A stretch of DNA of 27,184 nt from an uncultured Clostridia bacterium (lineage in GTDB: Bacteria > Bacillota > Clostridia > Oscillospirales > Ruminococcaceae): assembly GCA_947588775.1 (NCBI GenBank), contig CANPZQ010000008.1, positions 1 to 27,184 of the forward strand. The letters run 5' to 3'. Shown piece by piece: positions 8,003-15,558 of this stretch. Each line of letters opens with the position of its first letter. Positions within the stretch are counted from its first letter, which is position 1. A model generated the notes under the pieces. The model ran no database searches and was not told the origin of the DNA. It saw only the letters and a list, made by a program, of their open reading frames with translations. The translations under genes were made by a program, and so were the position numbers.

Positions 8003-9807
8003 GGGGCTGACCTCACTTTTTCGGCGATTTTTTCGGCGGTAAGCCCGTAAAGCTCCAAAGCTTGACGGACGCTCATTCCCGGGACGTAGCCGTCAATCGC
8101 CGTACAGTCCGCCCAAGGCGCGTAAAGCCTTATTTTCTCGCCGATTGACCCCGCGCGGGAGCACTCCTCAAAGACAAATACTCTCGGGTGTTTTTTGATA
8201 AGCTCGACGGCCTCTTCCTGTAAAGGATAAACCCTTGTCAGCTTCAAAAAGCTGCACCCGACCTCCTCCGCAGCTTCATACGCCGCGCGGGAGGTTCTTC
8301 CGTAGGAAACAATCAGCGTATCGGAGAGCCTGTCCGTGAAGGAATAGCCGTCCGCAGCGGGGATTCCCGACGGCTGCTCCGAGCCCTTCGGGAAGCGGAC
8401 GCATACAAGCTCCCTGTCCTTATAAATCGCGCGGTTGAGGCAGATTTTAAGCTCCTCAAAGGTCGACGGCGAATAAATCGTCACGTTCGGTATCGTCGTC
8501 AGAAATGGTATGTCGAAAAGCCCCTGATGGGTTTCGCCGTCCTCGCCGACGATTCCGGCGTTGCAGATTGCGATAACGGCGTGAAGCTCGGGGATTGATA
8601 TATCGTGAATAAGCTCGTCGTAGGAACGCTGCAAAAATGATGAATAGACCGAAAATACCGGAATTTTGCCCATCGCCGCAAGGCCGGCCGCAAAGGAAAC
8701 GGCGTGCTCCTCGGCGATTCCTACGTCGTAGAGGCGGTCGCGCAAGGCTCCCGTAAAGTGATTGAGGCCGACGCCGTATTTCATCGCGGCGGTTATCGCG
8801 ACGATTCTCTCGTCTACGGCCGCGAGGCGGGCAAGCTCCACTCCGAAGCGGTCGGAGAAGCTTGCGGAAACAGGCGGTTTTTCGCCCGTTTCAATGTCGA
8901 AGCCGGTAACGCCGTGATATTCCCCCGGCATGTCCTCGGCGGGCTGATAGCCCTTCCCCTTAACGGTGTTCACCTGAACGAGCACGGGGCAGTTCATCTC
9001 CTTTGCGGAGCGAAACGCCGCTTCGAGCTTTTCAAGGTTGTGGCCGTCGACGGGGCCGATGAATTCAAAGCCGAAGTCCTCAAACATCGTGCTGTGAAGA
9101 AGATTTTCCTTGAGGCCGTCCTTGGACGCGCTGATAAGGGACTTAATCCCCGTTCCGACGACGGGAATCGCGCCTAAAACCTTTTTTGCGCCTGATTTCA
9201 GCTTTTTATAACTATACTGTGTTCTTAATTCGGAAAGATACGTCGCAATTCCGCCGATATTTTTGGAAATTGACATCTCGTTGTAATTCAGGACGACGAT
9301 AATGTTCGAGCCGCTGTGTCCGGCGTTGTTTAACCCCTCGAAGGCAAGCCCCCCGGTCAGCGCGCCGTCGCCGATTACCGCAACGGCATGATGGCTGTCG
9401 CCCGAAAGGCGCATCGCCTCCGCCATTCCGAGGGCGACGGAGATGGAATTCGAGCTGTGCCCGCTCACGCATGCGTCGTGCTCGGATTCTGACGGACGGG
9501 TAAAGCCGGATATTCCGCCGTATTTGCGAAGGGTGTGGAAGCTGCCGAAGCGACCCGTAAGAAGCTTATGGGCGTAGCTCTGATGCCCCACGTCAAAGAC
9601 GATTTTGTCCTTCGGGGACTCGAAAACCCTGTGCAGCGCGACGGTGAGCTCGACCGCGCCGAGGTTTGAGCTGAGGTGTCCGCCGTTTTTTGCGACGGTT
9701 TCTATTATTTTTCGCCTGATTTCGGCGCAAAGCTCCTCCTCCTGTTTAAGAGTGAGCTTTTTTAAGTCGTCGGGAAGCTGTAAGCGCGACAGCAATCTGT
9801 ATTTCAT
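7999..9807 (-). CDS. dxs: 1-deoxy-D-xylulose-5-phosphate synthase
   Basis: Thiamine-diphosphate enzyme joining pyruvate and glyceraldehyde-3-phosphate, the first step of the MEP isoprenoid pathway. The 602-residue protein shows VGHQSYAHKLLTGR (about 74-87), the ThDP motif GDGALTGGLAFEGLNN (about 146-161), the transketolase catalytic region YDVGIAEEHAVSFAAGLA, and a C-terminal transketolase-C domain. It follows ispA with a 20 nt gap. No good Shine-Dalgarno precedes ATG 9807 (nearest is a weak GCAGTGAT), which is unlike its neighbours and may lower expression relative to ispA. The N-terminus resembles other DXS proteins, so the start is likely right. Confidence 0.96.
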   Translation of the reverse strand: MKYRLLSRLQLPDDLKKLTLKQEEELCAEIRRKIIETVAKNGGHLSSNLGAVELTVALHRVFESPKDKIVFDVGHQSYAHKLLTGRFGSFHTLRKYGGISGFTRPSESEHDACVSGHSSNSISVALGMAEAMRLSGDSHHAVAVIGDGALTGGLAFEGLNNAGHSGSNIIVVLNYNEMSISKNIGGIATYLSELRTQYSYKKLKSGAKKVLGAIPVVGTGIKSLISASKDGLKENLLHSTMFEDFGFEFIGPVDGHNLEKLEAAFRSAKEMNCPVLVQVNTVKGKGYQPAEDMPGEYHGVTGFDIETGEKPPVSASFSDRFGVELARLAAVDERIVAITAAMKYGVGLNHFTGALRDRLYDVGIAEEHAVSFAAGLAAMGKIPVFSVYSSFLQRSYDELIHDISIPELHAVIAICNAGIVGEDGETHQGLFDIPFLTTIPNVTIYSPSTFEELKICLNRAIYKDRELVCVRFPKGSEQPSGIPAADGYSFTDRLSDTLIVSYGRTSRAAYEAAEEVGCSFLKLTRVYPLQEEAVELIKKHPRVFVFEECSRAGSIGEKIRLYAPWADCTAIDGYVPGMSVRQALELYGLTAEKIAEKVRSAP

Positions 9808-9827
9808 AAAATATCACTGCTTTACGT

Positions 9828-10745
9828 TTATTTTTTTCTTTCGGCAAGGCTAAGCGCGAATTCCCGCAAAAGCCCGCTCCGTGGGTATTCTTCAAGCTCC
9901 TTTGCGGCAAGCTCGCTCAGGCGTTTCGCTTCAGCCATCGCGCCTTCAAGCCCCAAAATGTCGGCAAAGGTGGGCTTTCCGCGCTCGCGGTCGCTTAAAA
10001 CGGGCTTGCCGAGGGTTTCCTCGGAGGACGTAACGTCCAAAACGTCGTCGACAATCTGAAACGCGAGTCCGACCTTTTCGGCGTAGCTTTCCGCGCGGGA
10101 AATCCCCTCGTCGCCGGCGTTCGCCATAACCGCGCCGAAGAGGCAGGAGGCTTTTAAAAGGCACCCCGTCTTTCGGTTTGACATTTTTCGCAGGAAAGCT
10201 TCGTCGACACCGCCATGATTCTTTTCGGACCAAAGGTCGAGCATCTGCCCGGCAATCATTCCGCGGTTTCCGGCTCCCGAGGAGAGGATATGTATCAGCT
10301 TAACGGCGGTTTCGGCGGGTATTTTCCCCTCCAGAGCGAGCCGCGAAAGCACCTCGTATGCCGCTATCGCAAGTCCGTCGCCGGCAAGAAGCCCGACGTC
10401 CGCGCCGTATTTAACATGGGTCGCGGGCATTCCCCGCCGCAGCTCGTCGTCGTCCATCTCGGGCATGTCGTCGTGAATCAGCGAGAAGGTGTGGGTCATT
10501 TCAAGCGCGATTGCCGCGTCGTAAACCCAATCGGGGACGCTGCCGCTTTCCGAAAAAAGCCTGTAAAACTCAATTGCAAGCACCGGCCTAATTCTCTTTC
10601 CGCCGACCGAAAGAGCGTAGTTTTCGGCCTCGATTACCCTGAGCTCCGGCTCGCGGCCTTTAACGCAAAGCTCGGGACAGGCCAAAAGCCGCGAATTTAT
10701 TTTTAAAACGTCGTCGGCGACGGCAGCGGAATATTCTTTATTCAT
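9828..10745 (-). CDS. ispA: Short-chain polyprenyl diphosphate synthase (FPP/GGPP synthase)
   Basis: Condenses IPP with allylic diphosphates to give farnesyl or geranylgeranyl diphosphate. The first aspartate-rich motif LIHDDMPEMDDDELRRG has the two-residue insertion typical of bacterial enzymes, and the second is FQIVDDVLDVTSS. It is 305 residues from the ATG at 10745. A second in-frame ATG six bases upstream (10751) is less likely because AGAGGA would lie only about 2 nt before it, against about 8 nt for 10745. The start overlaps the end of xseB, the same xseB-ispA overlap arrangement seen widely. Product chain length cannot be assigned firmly by eye. Confidence 0.94.
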   Translation of the reverse strand: MNKEYSAAVADDVLKINSRLLACPELCVKGREPELRVIEAENYALSVGGKRIRPVLAIEFYRLFSESGSVPDWVYDAAIALEMTHTFSLIHDDMPEMDDDELRRGMPATHVKYGADVGLLAGDGLAIAAYEVLSRLALEGKIPAETAVKLIHILSSGAGNRGMIAGQMLDLWSEKNHGGVDEAFLRKMSNRKTGCLLKASCLFGAVMANAGDEGISRAESYAEKVGLAFQIVDDVLDVTSSEETLGKPVLSDRERGKPTFADILGLEGAMAEAKRLSELAAKELEEYPRSGLLREFALSLAERKK

Positions 10746-10917
10746 TCTCATCTTCCTCTTTCAGCTCCGCGCTTATTTTGTCGAGCATTTCGGAACACTC
10801 CGCGCAGAGCTTCGAGCCTTCCTTGTAAAGCTCGGCGGTTTCTTCAAGGGTCGTCTTTTCGTCCCGAAGAATCGCGTATATCTCCTTCAGGCGTTTGATT
10901 GCTTCCTCATATTTCAT
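10738..10917 (-). CDS. xseB: Exodeoxyribonuclease VII small subunit
   Basis: A 59-codon gene read directly from the minus strand: it starts MKYEEAIKRLKEIYAIL and ends KEEDENE. The repeated hydrophobic spacing, YEEAIKRLKEI and the ETAELYKEGSKLCAEC segment match the XseB helical hairpin (KFEEALxxLExIVxxLE...SLxLYExGxxLxxxC). The start lies inside the 3' end of xseA (11 nt overlap) and the stop lies inside the start of ispA. An AGGGTGAT ribosome site sits 5 nt before the ATG. It partners with XseA in the single-strand-specific nuclease. Confidence 0.95.
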   Translation of the reverse strand: MKYEEAIKRLKEIYAILRDEKTTLEETAELYKEGSKLCAECSEMLDKISAELKEEDENE

Positions 10918-12118
10918 TTATATCACCCTGATTAACTTTATTTACGGTCGCGTCGGCGTTTCCGCCGCTCATGACTATTTTAATTTCGTCCCCCGCTTTT
11001 AGGCTACCGGCGTTTCCGACCACCCCGCCGCCCTTATAAATCATCGCATATCCCCGCGAAAGTACGTTTTCGGGGTTGAGGCTCAAAAGAAGGTCGTGAA
11101 GCCGTTCGAGCTCCATTTTTGCCCCTTTAAGCTTCATCTGCGCCGAGGCGGAAATCCCTGACGAAAGCGACGAAAGCTCGGCGCGCCGAAGCCTGATTTT
11201 TTCTTCGACCGAAAACGCGTTCAAGGCGTATTGGCAGGCCGTCAGGCTCTCTCTTAAGCGGTGAAGCTTGTCCTCGGCCGCGCGCTTTAGGGAAATTCGC
11301 AGGGCTTCGACCTCGGATTTCATGCTTTCAATATCCGGCGTCGCCATAAGTGCCGCCCCGGAGGGCGTAGGCGCGCGAACGTCTGCCGCAAAGTCGCAGA
11401 GCATCAAATCAATCTCATGGCCGACGGCGGAAATTACCGGGGTTTTGCAGTTATATACCGCCATCACGACAGCCTCGGTATTGAACGCCGAAAGGTCCTC
11501 GGCGGAGCCGCCGCCGCGCGTTAAAATTATCACGTCCGCGCCGCTTCGGTCGGCCTCATAAAGCGCGGAGGAGATGCTTGCGGGAGCGTCCGCGCCCTGA
11601 ACGACAGCCGGAAAAAGCGCGAGTTTTACTATCGGGTACCTACCTCGTATTACCTTTTTTACGTCCTCAATCGCGGCTCCCGTCGGGGAGGTAACGACCG
11701 CGATTTTTTCTGGATAGCGCGGAAGCGGCTTCTTCGGTGCGGAAAATACCCCGAGCGCGGCGAGCTTTTCTTTGAGGGCTTCAAGCGCGGCGGCCTCGCT
11801 TCCCCGGCCGTCGGGAACCATCTGGGTCGCGATTATCTGATATGTTCCGTCCCGCTCATAAAGCCCCATTCCGCCGTATGCGATCACCGAAACGCCGTCG
11901 GCGGGGTAAAATCTCAGCCTTTTTGCGTTTTGTGCATACATAACCCCGCGAACCGAGGCGCGCGAATCCGTCAGCGAAAAATAGAAATGTCCCGAGGCGG
12001 AATTAAGCGAGCAGTTCATCAGCTCTCCTTTTACCGCAATCCCCTGAAGCGACGGGTCGGAGGAAAGCTTTGCCTTTACCGCCGCGTTCACCGTTGAAAC
12101 CGTATATATTTTGTTCAC
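10907..12118 (-). CDS. xseA: Exodeoxyribonuclease VII large subunit
   Basis: A 403-residue protein beginning with GTG at 12118, giving MNKIYTVSTVNAAVKAKL. This start overlaps the stop of the upstream TsaD-like gene as GTGA, and everything 5' of it in frame is low-quality Arg-rich translation, so the long upstream extension is not coding. Domains: N-terminal OB fold (IAVKGELMNCSLNSASGHFYFSL), catalytic exonuclease VII domain (VVTSPTGAAIEDV, ILTRGGGSAEDLSAFN, VISAVGHEIDLMLCD, RAPTPSGAAL), then a coiled coil and a C-terminal tail (NVLSRGYAMIYKGG). It acts with XseB to degrade single-stranded DNA and is the normal partner upstream of xseB. Confidence 0.95.
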   Translation of the reverse strand: MNKIYTVSTVNAAVKAKLSSDPSLQGIAVKGELMNCSLNSASGHFYFSLTDSRASVRGVMYAQNAKRLRFYPADGVSVIAYGGMGLYERDGTYQIIATQMVPDGRGSEAAALEALKEKLAALGVFSAPKKPLPRYPEKIAVVTSPTGAAIEDVKKVIRGRYPIVKLALFPAVVQGADAPASISSALYEADRSGADVIILTRGGGSAEDLSAFNTEAVVMAVYNCKTPVISAVGHEIDLMLCDFAADVRAPTPSGAALMATPDIESMKSEVEALRISLKRAAEDKLHRLRESLTACQYALNAFSVEEKIRLRRAELSSLSSGISASAQMKLKGAKMELERLHDLLLSLNPENVLSRGYAMIYKGGGVVGNAGSLKAGDEIKIVMSGGNADATVNKVNQGDINEI

Positions 12119-13056
12119 CCTATTGAACCGTCCTTTACGGCGGCGAAAACTGCCATTCCGCAGGCGTTGTCCGAGGAAAGCGACGGCTCGGCGAAGTCGC
12201 CGCCGAAGCGTTTTGAAATCCCTTCGCGGATAATCCCGTCTGACATAACGCCGCCCGCGTAAATAAGCGGTAATTCCCCGAATTTGCCGATGGCGTATTC
12301 CGTCATCGCCGAAATCGCCGCCTCTATGTATTTCAGGCAATAAAGCGCGACGTCGCAGCTTTTTTCGCCGTTTAAAATCATTTTTTTGCAGATATTTTCA
12401 AGCCCCGAAAGGCTCGGCCTTCCGTCGCGCACCGTCGGGCGGATTTTAAATTCCGCGGTCGATTTTAAAGCGAGCTTTTCAAGCTCCGCGCCGCAGGGAA
12501 ACCGAAGCCCCAATGCAACTCCGACCCTGTCGACGGCCTGTCCCGCCTTTAAATCGAGCGACGTGGAAATTTCCTCGCAGGTTATAACTTCCTCGGGGTC
12601 GGGCCTGACAAGAAGGCAGTCGGTAGTGCCCCCGCTGACATGAAAAGCTATGAAGGCTTTGTCGGAAAACAGCATATCGAGCCGCTTTACCGACCAAATC
12701 GCCGCAAGGATATGTCCGACCTGATGGGAGGAGGAATACAGAGGAACCCCCGCCGCCGCGCTTATTGCCCTTGCGGATGCGGCTCCCGCGAGAAAACAGG
12801 GCATATAGGAGCCTTCAACGTTTCTCGGCCTTGTCGAAACGCCGACCGCGCGAAGATTTTCGACGGGAAGAAGCCTTTCCAGAAGCTCCGGAAGCTGCCG
12901 CGTGTGATGAAATAGCGCGTCGGACTGTCTTAGGCCCTTTTCGCCCTCCGCAACGGGCAGAAGTAGCTTTTCCGAGCGAAGCTCGCCGCCGGAAATTACC
13001 GCCGCCGAGGTTGTGTAGTTCGAGGCGTCTATGCCGAGATAATCAGCGGCCGCCAT
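12115..13056 (-). CDS. TsaD/Kae1-like (peptidase M22 family) paralogue, function unknown
   Basis: A 313-residue ASKHA-fold protein clearly related to TsaD, the catalytic subunit that makes t6A on tRNA. It retains YLGIDASNYTTSAAV (residues 6-20), a metal-site-like HQVGH (H111 and H115, the same spacing as TsaD), HVSGGTTDCLLV, AGQAVDRVGVALGL, SGLENICKK, YAGGVMSDGIIRE, and SSDNACGMA with D296 in the usual metal/nucleotide position. It is somewhat shorter than the roughly 335-residue TsaD and diverges between motifs (for example TRPRNVEGSYMPCF in place of the usual GPG segment). Genuine tsaD normally travels with tsaB, tsaE and rimI, none of which are here. The ATG at 13056 overlaps nusB by 14 nt without a visible ribosome site, so it is probably translated by coupling. 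Proteins like this occur in Clostridia between nusB and xseA. No biochemical role is known to me. Confidence 0.8.
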   Translation of the reverse strand: MAAADYLGIDASNYTTSAAVISGGELRSEKLLLPVAEGEKGLRQSDALFHHTRQLPELLERLLPVENLRAVGVSTRPRNVEGSYMPCFLAGAASARAISAAAGVPLYSSSHQVGHILAAIWSVKRLDMLFSDKAFIAFHVSGGTTDCLLVRPDPEEVITCEEISTSLDLKAGQAVDRVGVALGLRFPCGAELEKLALKSTAEFKIRPTVRDGRPSLSGLENICKKMILNGEKSCDVALYCLKYIEAAISAMTEYAIGKFGELPLIYAGGVMSDGIIREGISKRFGGDFAEPSLSSDNACGMAVFAAVKDGSIG

Positions 13057-13453
13057 TTTTTATACTGCGCGTATACGCGCCCAAAACGCCGTTCACAAAT
13101 TTGACGTCCGCGTCCTGGCCGTACTGCTTCGCGAGGCCGACGGCTTCGTTTACGACGGCGTTCTGGGGAACCCTGTCGGCGCGGTGGAGTATCTCGAAAA
13201 CGGCGAGGCGCAAAATCGCGAGGTTCACCTTCGGGATTCGGGCCAACGCCCTGCTCGGGCTGAATTTTGAGATAATCCCGTCGAGCTCGTCCGCGCAGGA
13301 TATTACCTCGCAGACGGTCGCTTCGACCTCCTCGCTGCATTTATACTCGTAGTCGGTTTCGTGGAGCGTCACAAGCTCCGAAACGGGCTCGTCGCGGAAC
13401 ATTTTTTCATAAAGAAGCAAAAATTCCGCCTCTCTGATTTCATGGCGTGTCAA
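13043..13453 (-). CDS. nusB: Transcription antitermination factor NusB
   Basis: A 136-residue all-helical protein of NusB length. It begins at TTG 13453 (MTRHEIREAEFLLLYEKMF), with GGGAG 8-9 nt upstream; no in-frame ATG lies nearby. The NusB signatures are ILRLAVFEILHRADRVPQNAVVNEAV split over residues ~90-115 and the C-terminal DVKFVNGVLGAY. It binds boxA RNA with NusE (S10) during rRNA antitermination. It follows the Gls24-family gene after an 81 nt gap containing an imperfect hairpin, so it may be partly attenuated. Confidence 0.93.
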   Translation of the reverse strand: MTRHEIREAEFLLLYEKMFRDEPVSELVTLHETDYEYKCSEEVEATVCEVISCADELDGIISKFSPSRALARIPKVNLAILRLAVFEILHRADRVPQNAVVNEAVGLAKQYGQDADVKFVNGVLGAYTRSIKNGGR

Positions 13454-13489
13454 GCTTTTCTCTCCCTCGTTTTTAAAATAAAGCGTCTT

Positions 13490-13518
13490 GGGCCGGACGG
13501 CAAAAAGCCGCCCGACCT
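13490..13518 (-). terminator. Weak hairpin between gls24 gene and nusB (possible attenuator)
   Basis: Arms 13490-13501 and 13507-13518 pair with two mismatches and one G-T wobble around a five-base loop. On the minus strand the stem is followed about 7 nt later by CTTTATTTTAAAA (13483-13471). The distance to the U-rich stretch makes it a poor terminator, so partial attenuation or mRNA processing between the two genes is more plausible than full termination. Confidence 0.35.
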
Positions 13519-13534
13519 ATACGGGTTTATAATC

Positions 13535-13900
13535 TTATCGGGCCGCGTTCTCTTCGGAATAATATACATCCGCAACCGTGACGTTTACCTGCGCGACGGT
13601 TACGCCGGTCATCGACTGAACCGCCGCCTTGACCTTTTCCTGAAGCTGTTCGCAGACCTTAATCGAATTGTATCCGCTTCTTACGACGACCGACATCGAA
13701 ATCTTGCAAACGCCCTCCTGCATCGAAACCTTTACGTCGCAGGGGTCCGCCGACGAGCGGAGCATGCTTTTAACGCTGAACGGCTTGACGGCGATGCGGT
13801 ATACTCCGTCGATTTCGGAGGCGGCGTTTTTGACAATCGTCACAATAACGCTCTCGGAAACCTTTAGGCTGCCCTTGTTGGTATTTTCTGTCTTTTCCAT
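13535..13900 (-). CDS. Asp23/Gls24 family protein (YqhY-like)
   Basis: A 121-residue member of the Asp23/Gls24 (DUF322) family, with GSLKVSESVIVTIVKNAASE at the start and a C-terminal EKVKAAVQSMTGVTVAQVNV and VADVYY. Bacillus YqhY occupies the same slot before nusB, where it is linked with acetyl-CoA carboxylase genes accBC. Those are absent here. The protein has no signal peptide or membrane helix and is probably cytoplasmic or membrane-associated. The ATG at 13900 has AAAAGGAGG about 10 nt upstream. A promoter of its own lies upstream, immediately after the spoIIIAH stop, so it starts the housekeeping transcript running to recN and beyond. Confidence 0.88.
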   Translation of the reverse strand: MEKTENTNKGSLKVSESVIVTIVKNAASEIDGVYRIAVKPFSVKSMLRSSADPCDVKVSMQEGVCKISMSVVVRSGYNSIKVCEQLQEKVKAAVQSMTGVTVAQVNVTVADVYYSEENAAR

Positions 13901-13929
13901 AGGCTTTTGGCCCTCCTTTTAAACGTCTG

Positions 13930-13951
13930 CGGGCGGGAGCTGCCCCGCCCG
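13930..13951 (-). repeat. GC-rich hairpin in the gls24 leader
   Basis: Perfect 8 bp inverted repeat CGGGCGGG/CCCGCCCG around a 6-base loop, located between the predicted transcription start (about 13974) and the ribosome site of the Gls24-family gene. No U-run follows on the minus strand, so it is not an intrinsic terminator by itself. A similar hairpin, also beginning CGGGCGGGG then AGCT, lies in the leader of the GHL10 lipoprotein gene at 26873-26897. Confidence 0.6.
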
Positions 13952-13980
13952 TCACGGCTTTTGGCAATCATACACTGTAT

Positions 13981-14009
13981 AGTATAGCATTTATTTTCAA
14001 AGAAAACAA
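13981..14009 (-). promoter_or_regulatory. Sigma-A promoter of the gls24-nusB-recN cluster
   Basis: On the minus strand TTGTTT (14009-14004) and TATACT (13986-13981) are 17 nt apart, with TGC just before the -10. The -35 begins one base after the spoIIIAH stop. Just downstream, 13970-13980 reads as an 11-base palindrome (ATACA-C-TGTAT) covering the expected start point, a possible operator. This separates vegetative expression of the downstream genes from the sporulation operon. Confidence 0.65.
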
Positions 14010-14573
14010 CTACTTTATCTCAAAAATTCTGATATTTTCATTTTCGACCGAAACTTCAGACAGCAAAATGTCCTTGATTTCGGCTGCCTGAGCGGGGCTG
14101 AGGCCCTCCGACTTGACAACTACGCTTGCGTTTTCGCCGTCGAGGTAAACCACGCAGTCCTCGTAGCCGCAGGCCATTATGAGATTTTCGACCGTTGTTT
14201 CGCTTTCAATCAGCGACGAAAGCGTAACCGCGCTCTCGGTATATGTCGCAAGCTCCTCGTCCGAGATGTCCTGACCGCCGAGAACCATTTTCAGGGTTTC
14301 GACCGCTTCGTCGCGCGAGGAAAGCCTGTCGAGCCTCGCCTGGGCGAAATAGTCCTCGCTCGAAAGGCTCTCGAGCTCGGTGCCGTTCACATACTGCACG
14401 TCGCCGTATGCGTCGCCGATGTCGGCGTTCTCCATTACCTCGGTATGCGGGATTTCAACCTTTGAAAGCCGGTAGTTCGCGTAAACCGTGATTCCGAGCA
14501 AGAGCGTGAGGCACGCGAGGATTATGTGTTTTTTGTTCACCTTTAAATTGACGCTTCTGTTGATTCTAACCAT
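14010..14573 (-). CDS. spoIIIAH: Stage III sporulation protein AH
   Basis: A 187-residue single-pass protein: a basic N-terminus, one membrane helix at about 16-33 (HIILACLTLLLGITVYANYR), an acidic linker, and a C-terminal YscJ/FliF-like ring-building domain (SALSSLIESETTVENLIMACGYEDC region, ending VENENIRIFEIK). SpoIIIAH in the mother cell membrane binds forespore SpoIIQ to form the feeding channel. The ATG at 14573 has a strong AGGAGG site and is 19 nt after spoIIIAG. It is the last gene of the eight-gene operon. Confidence 0.93.
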   Translation of the reverse strand: MVRINRSVNLKVNKKHIILACLTLLLGITVYANYRLSKVEIPHTEVMENADIGDAYGDVQYVNGTELESLSSEDYFAQARLDRLSSRDEAVETLKMVLGGQDISDEELATYTESAVTLSSLIESETTVENLIMACGYEDCVVYLDGENASVVVKSEGLSPAQAAEIKDILLSEVSVENENIRIFEIK

Positions 14574-14592
14574 TGTTATCCTCCTAAAAAAA

Positions 14593-15090
14593 TTATTTTG
14601 AGTCGGTTACGAAAACCTTGCCTGTGGGTATATCCAACACGGTCGAAACCGCGTTTACCACCTTTTCTTTGACCGAGGGGCTTCCACCGCCCCGGCATAC
14701 CACCAAAACGCCCTTTATTTCGGGATAGCGCGTTCCCTCCTCGAGGGCCTCTTTTGAGCCGACGATTACAGTTTTCGTTTCGGATTTCATATCCGATTCC
14801 GAAACGTCGGAGGCGTAGAGCCGCCGCACGGTGCCGTCGACCGTAACCATCACGCTTACCTCCCCCACCCCGCGAATCCCGGAAATTATACTTTCAAGCT
14901 TTCGGGAAAGCTCCTCGGCGTAGTCGGCTTCTTCAAAAAGCTCTTCTGTTGGCGGAGGGATATATTCCTCCTTCTTTTCCGGCTTGCCGATGAAAATCAG
15001 CGTCGCCGTGCATACCGCCGCTGCGGCGATATAGATTATGAACCTGCGCGGGAGCTTTTGAAGGCGTTCCTTAATTTGTAAAAAATTCAT
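14593..15090 (-). CDS. spoIIIAG: Stage III sporulation protein AG
   Basis: 165 residues with one N-terminal membrane helix (about 17-34, FIIYIAAAAVCTATLIFIG), a KPEKKEEYIPPP linker, and the ring-forming domain with SGIRGVGEVSVMVTVDG, ETKTVIVGSKEALEEG and the GVLVVCRGGGSPSVKEK segment typical of SpoIIIAG. It forms a large multimeric ring in the intermembrane space of the developing spore. The ATG at 15090 directly abuts the spoIIIAF stop, with GAGGAAAG about 8 nt upstream. Confidence 0.94.
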   Translation of the reverse strand: MNFLQIKERLQKLPRRFIIYIAAAAVCTATLIFIGKPEKKEEYIPPPTEELFEEADYAEELSRKLESIISGIRGVGEVSVMVTVDGTVRRLYASDVSESDMKSETKTVIVGSKEALEEGTRYPEIKGVLVVCRGGGSPSVKEKVVNAVSTVLDIPTGKVFVTDSK

Positions 15091-15558
15091 TCAGCTTTCC
15101 TCATAAACGATTTCAACTTCAATTTCGCCTATCTTTTCGTCAATCAGCGCGCGAACCTCGGCCTCCCGGGGGCCGAATGCGCGGTCGAGCCTAAGACTTG
15201 CTTTTGTAATAAATATGCGCCGCTGCGCGTCAATAGTCGTCCCGACGGACACTTTTTTGCATTCGATTCCGCGCTCCGAAAGAAGCGTCGAAAGATAGTC
15301 CGAAACCCGCGCTTCAAGCTCCGCCTGAACGAGGCTGTCGCCGCTGAATTCGGCGTTGTACCTTCCGAGGTCCGAAAGTCCGGGGCTAATGCCGTCAAAG
15401 TCCGCGCCAAGGGCAATCGCGCCCACAGTCACAAGTGCCGCGAGCGACAAAACCGAGCGAAGCTCGGAGCGGTATCTGTCCGGAACGAGCATCATCAGAA
15501 CCGTGTAGGCAGCGGAAAGCACGCATATCGCGAGCGCGAGGGTTTTTAAAGCGTTCAT
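15091..15558 (-). CDS. spoIIIAF: Stage III sporulation protein AF
   Basis: 155 residues with two N-terminal membrane helices (about 4-22 and 33-50) and a C-terminal cytosolic or intermembrane domain ending RAFGPREAEVRALIDEKIGEIE split across the tail, matching SpoIIIAF. Its structural domain is related to the YscJ-like folds of AG and AH. The start overlaps the spoIIIAE stop by four bases (ATGA). Confidence 0.9.
   Translation of the reverse strand: MNALKTLALAICVLSAAYTVLMMLVPDRYRSELRSVLSLAALVTVGAIALGADFDGISPGLSDLGRYNAEFSGDSLVQAELEARVSDYLSTLLSERGIECKKVSVGTTIDAQRRIFITKASLRLDRAFGPREAEVRALIDEKIGEIEVEIVYEES

Noticed and set aside
12119..12340. 74-codon in-frame extension upstream of xseA
   Set aside because: It overlaps the TsaD-like gene, reads as Arg-rich low-quality protein with no resemblance to XseA, and a GTG start with a GTGA overlap exists exactly at the family's normal N-terminus.
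12115..13056. Annotation as a glycoprotease/O-sialoglycoprotein endopeptidase
   Set aside because: That name comes from an old misassignment of the TsaD family; the fold and motifs are those of ASKHA nucleotide-binding enzymes, not a protease.
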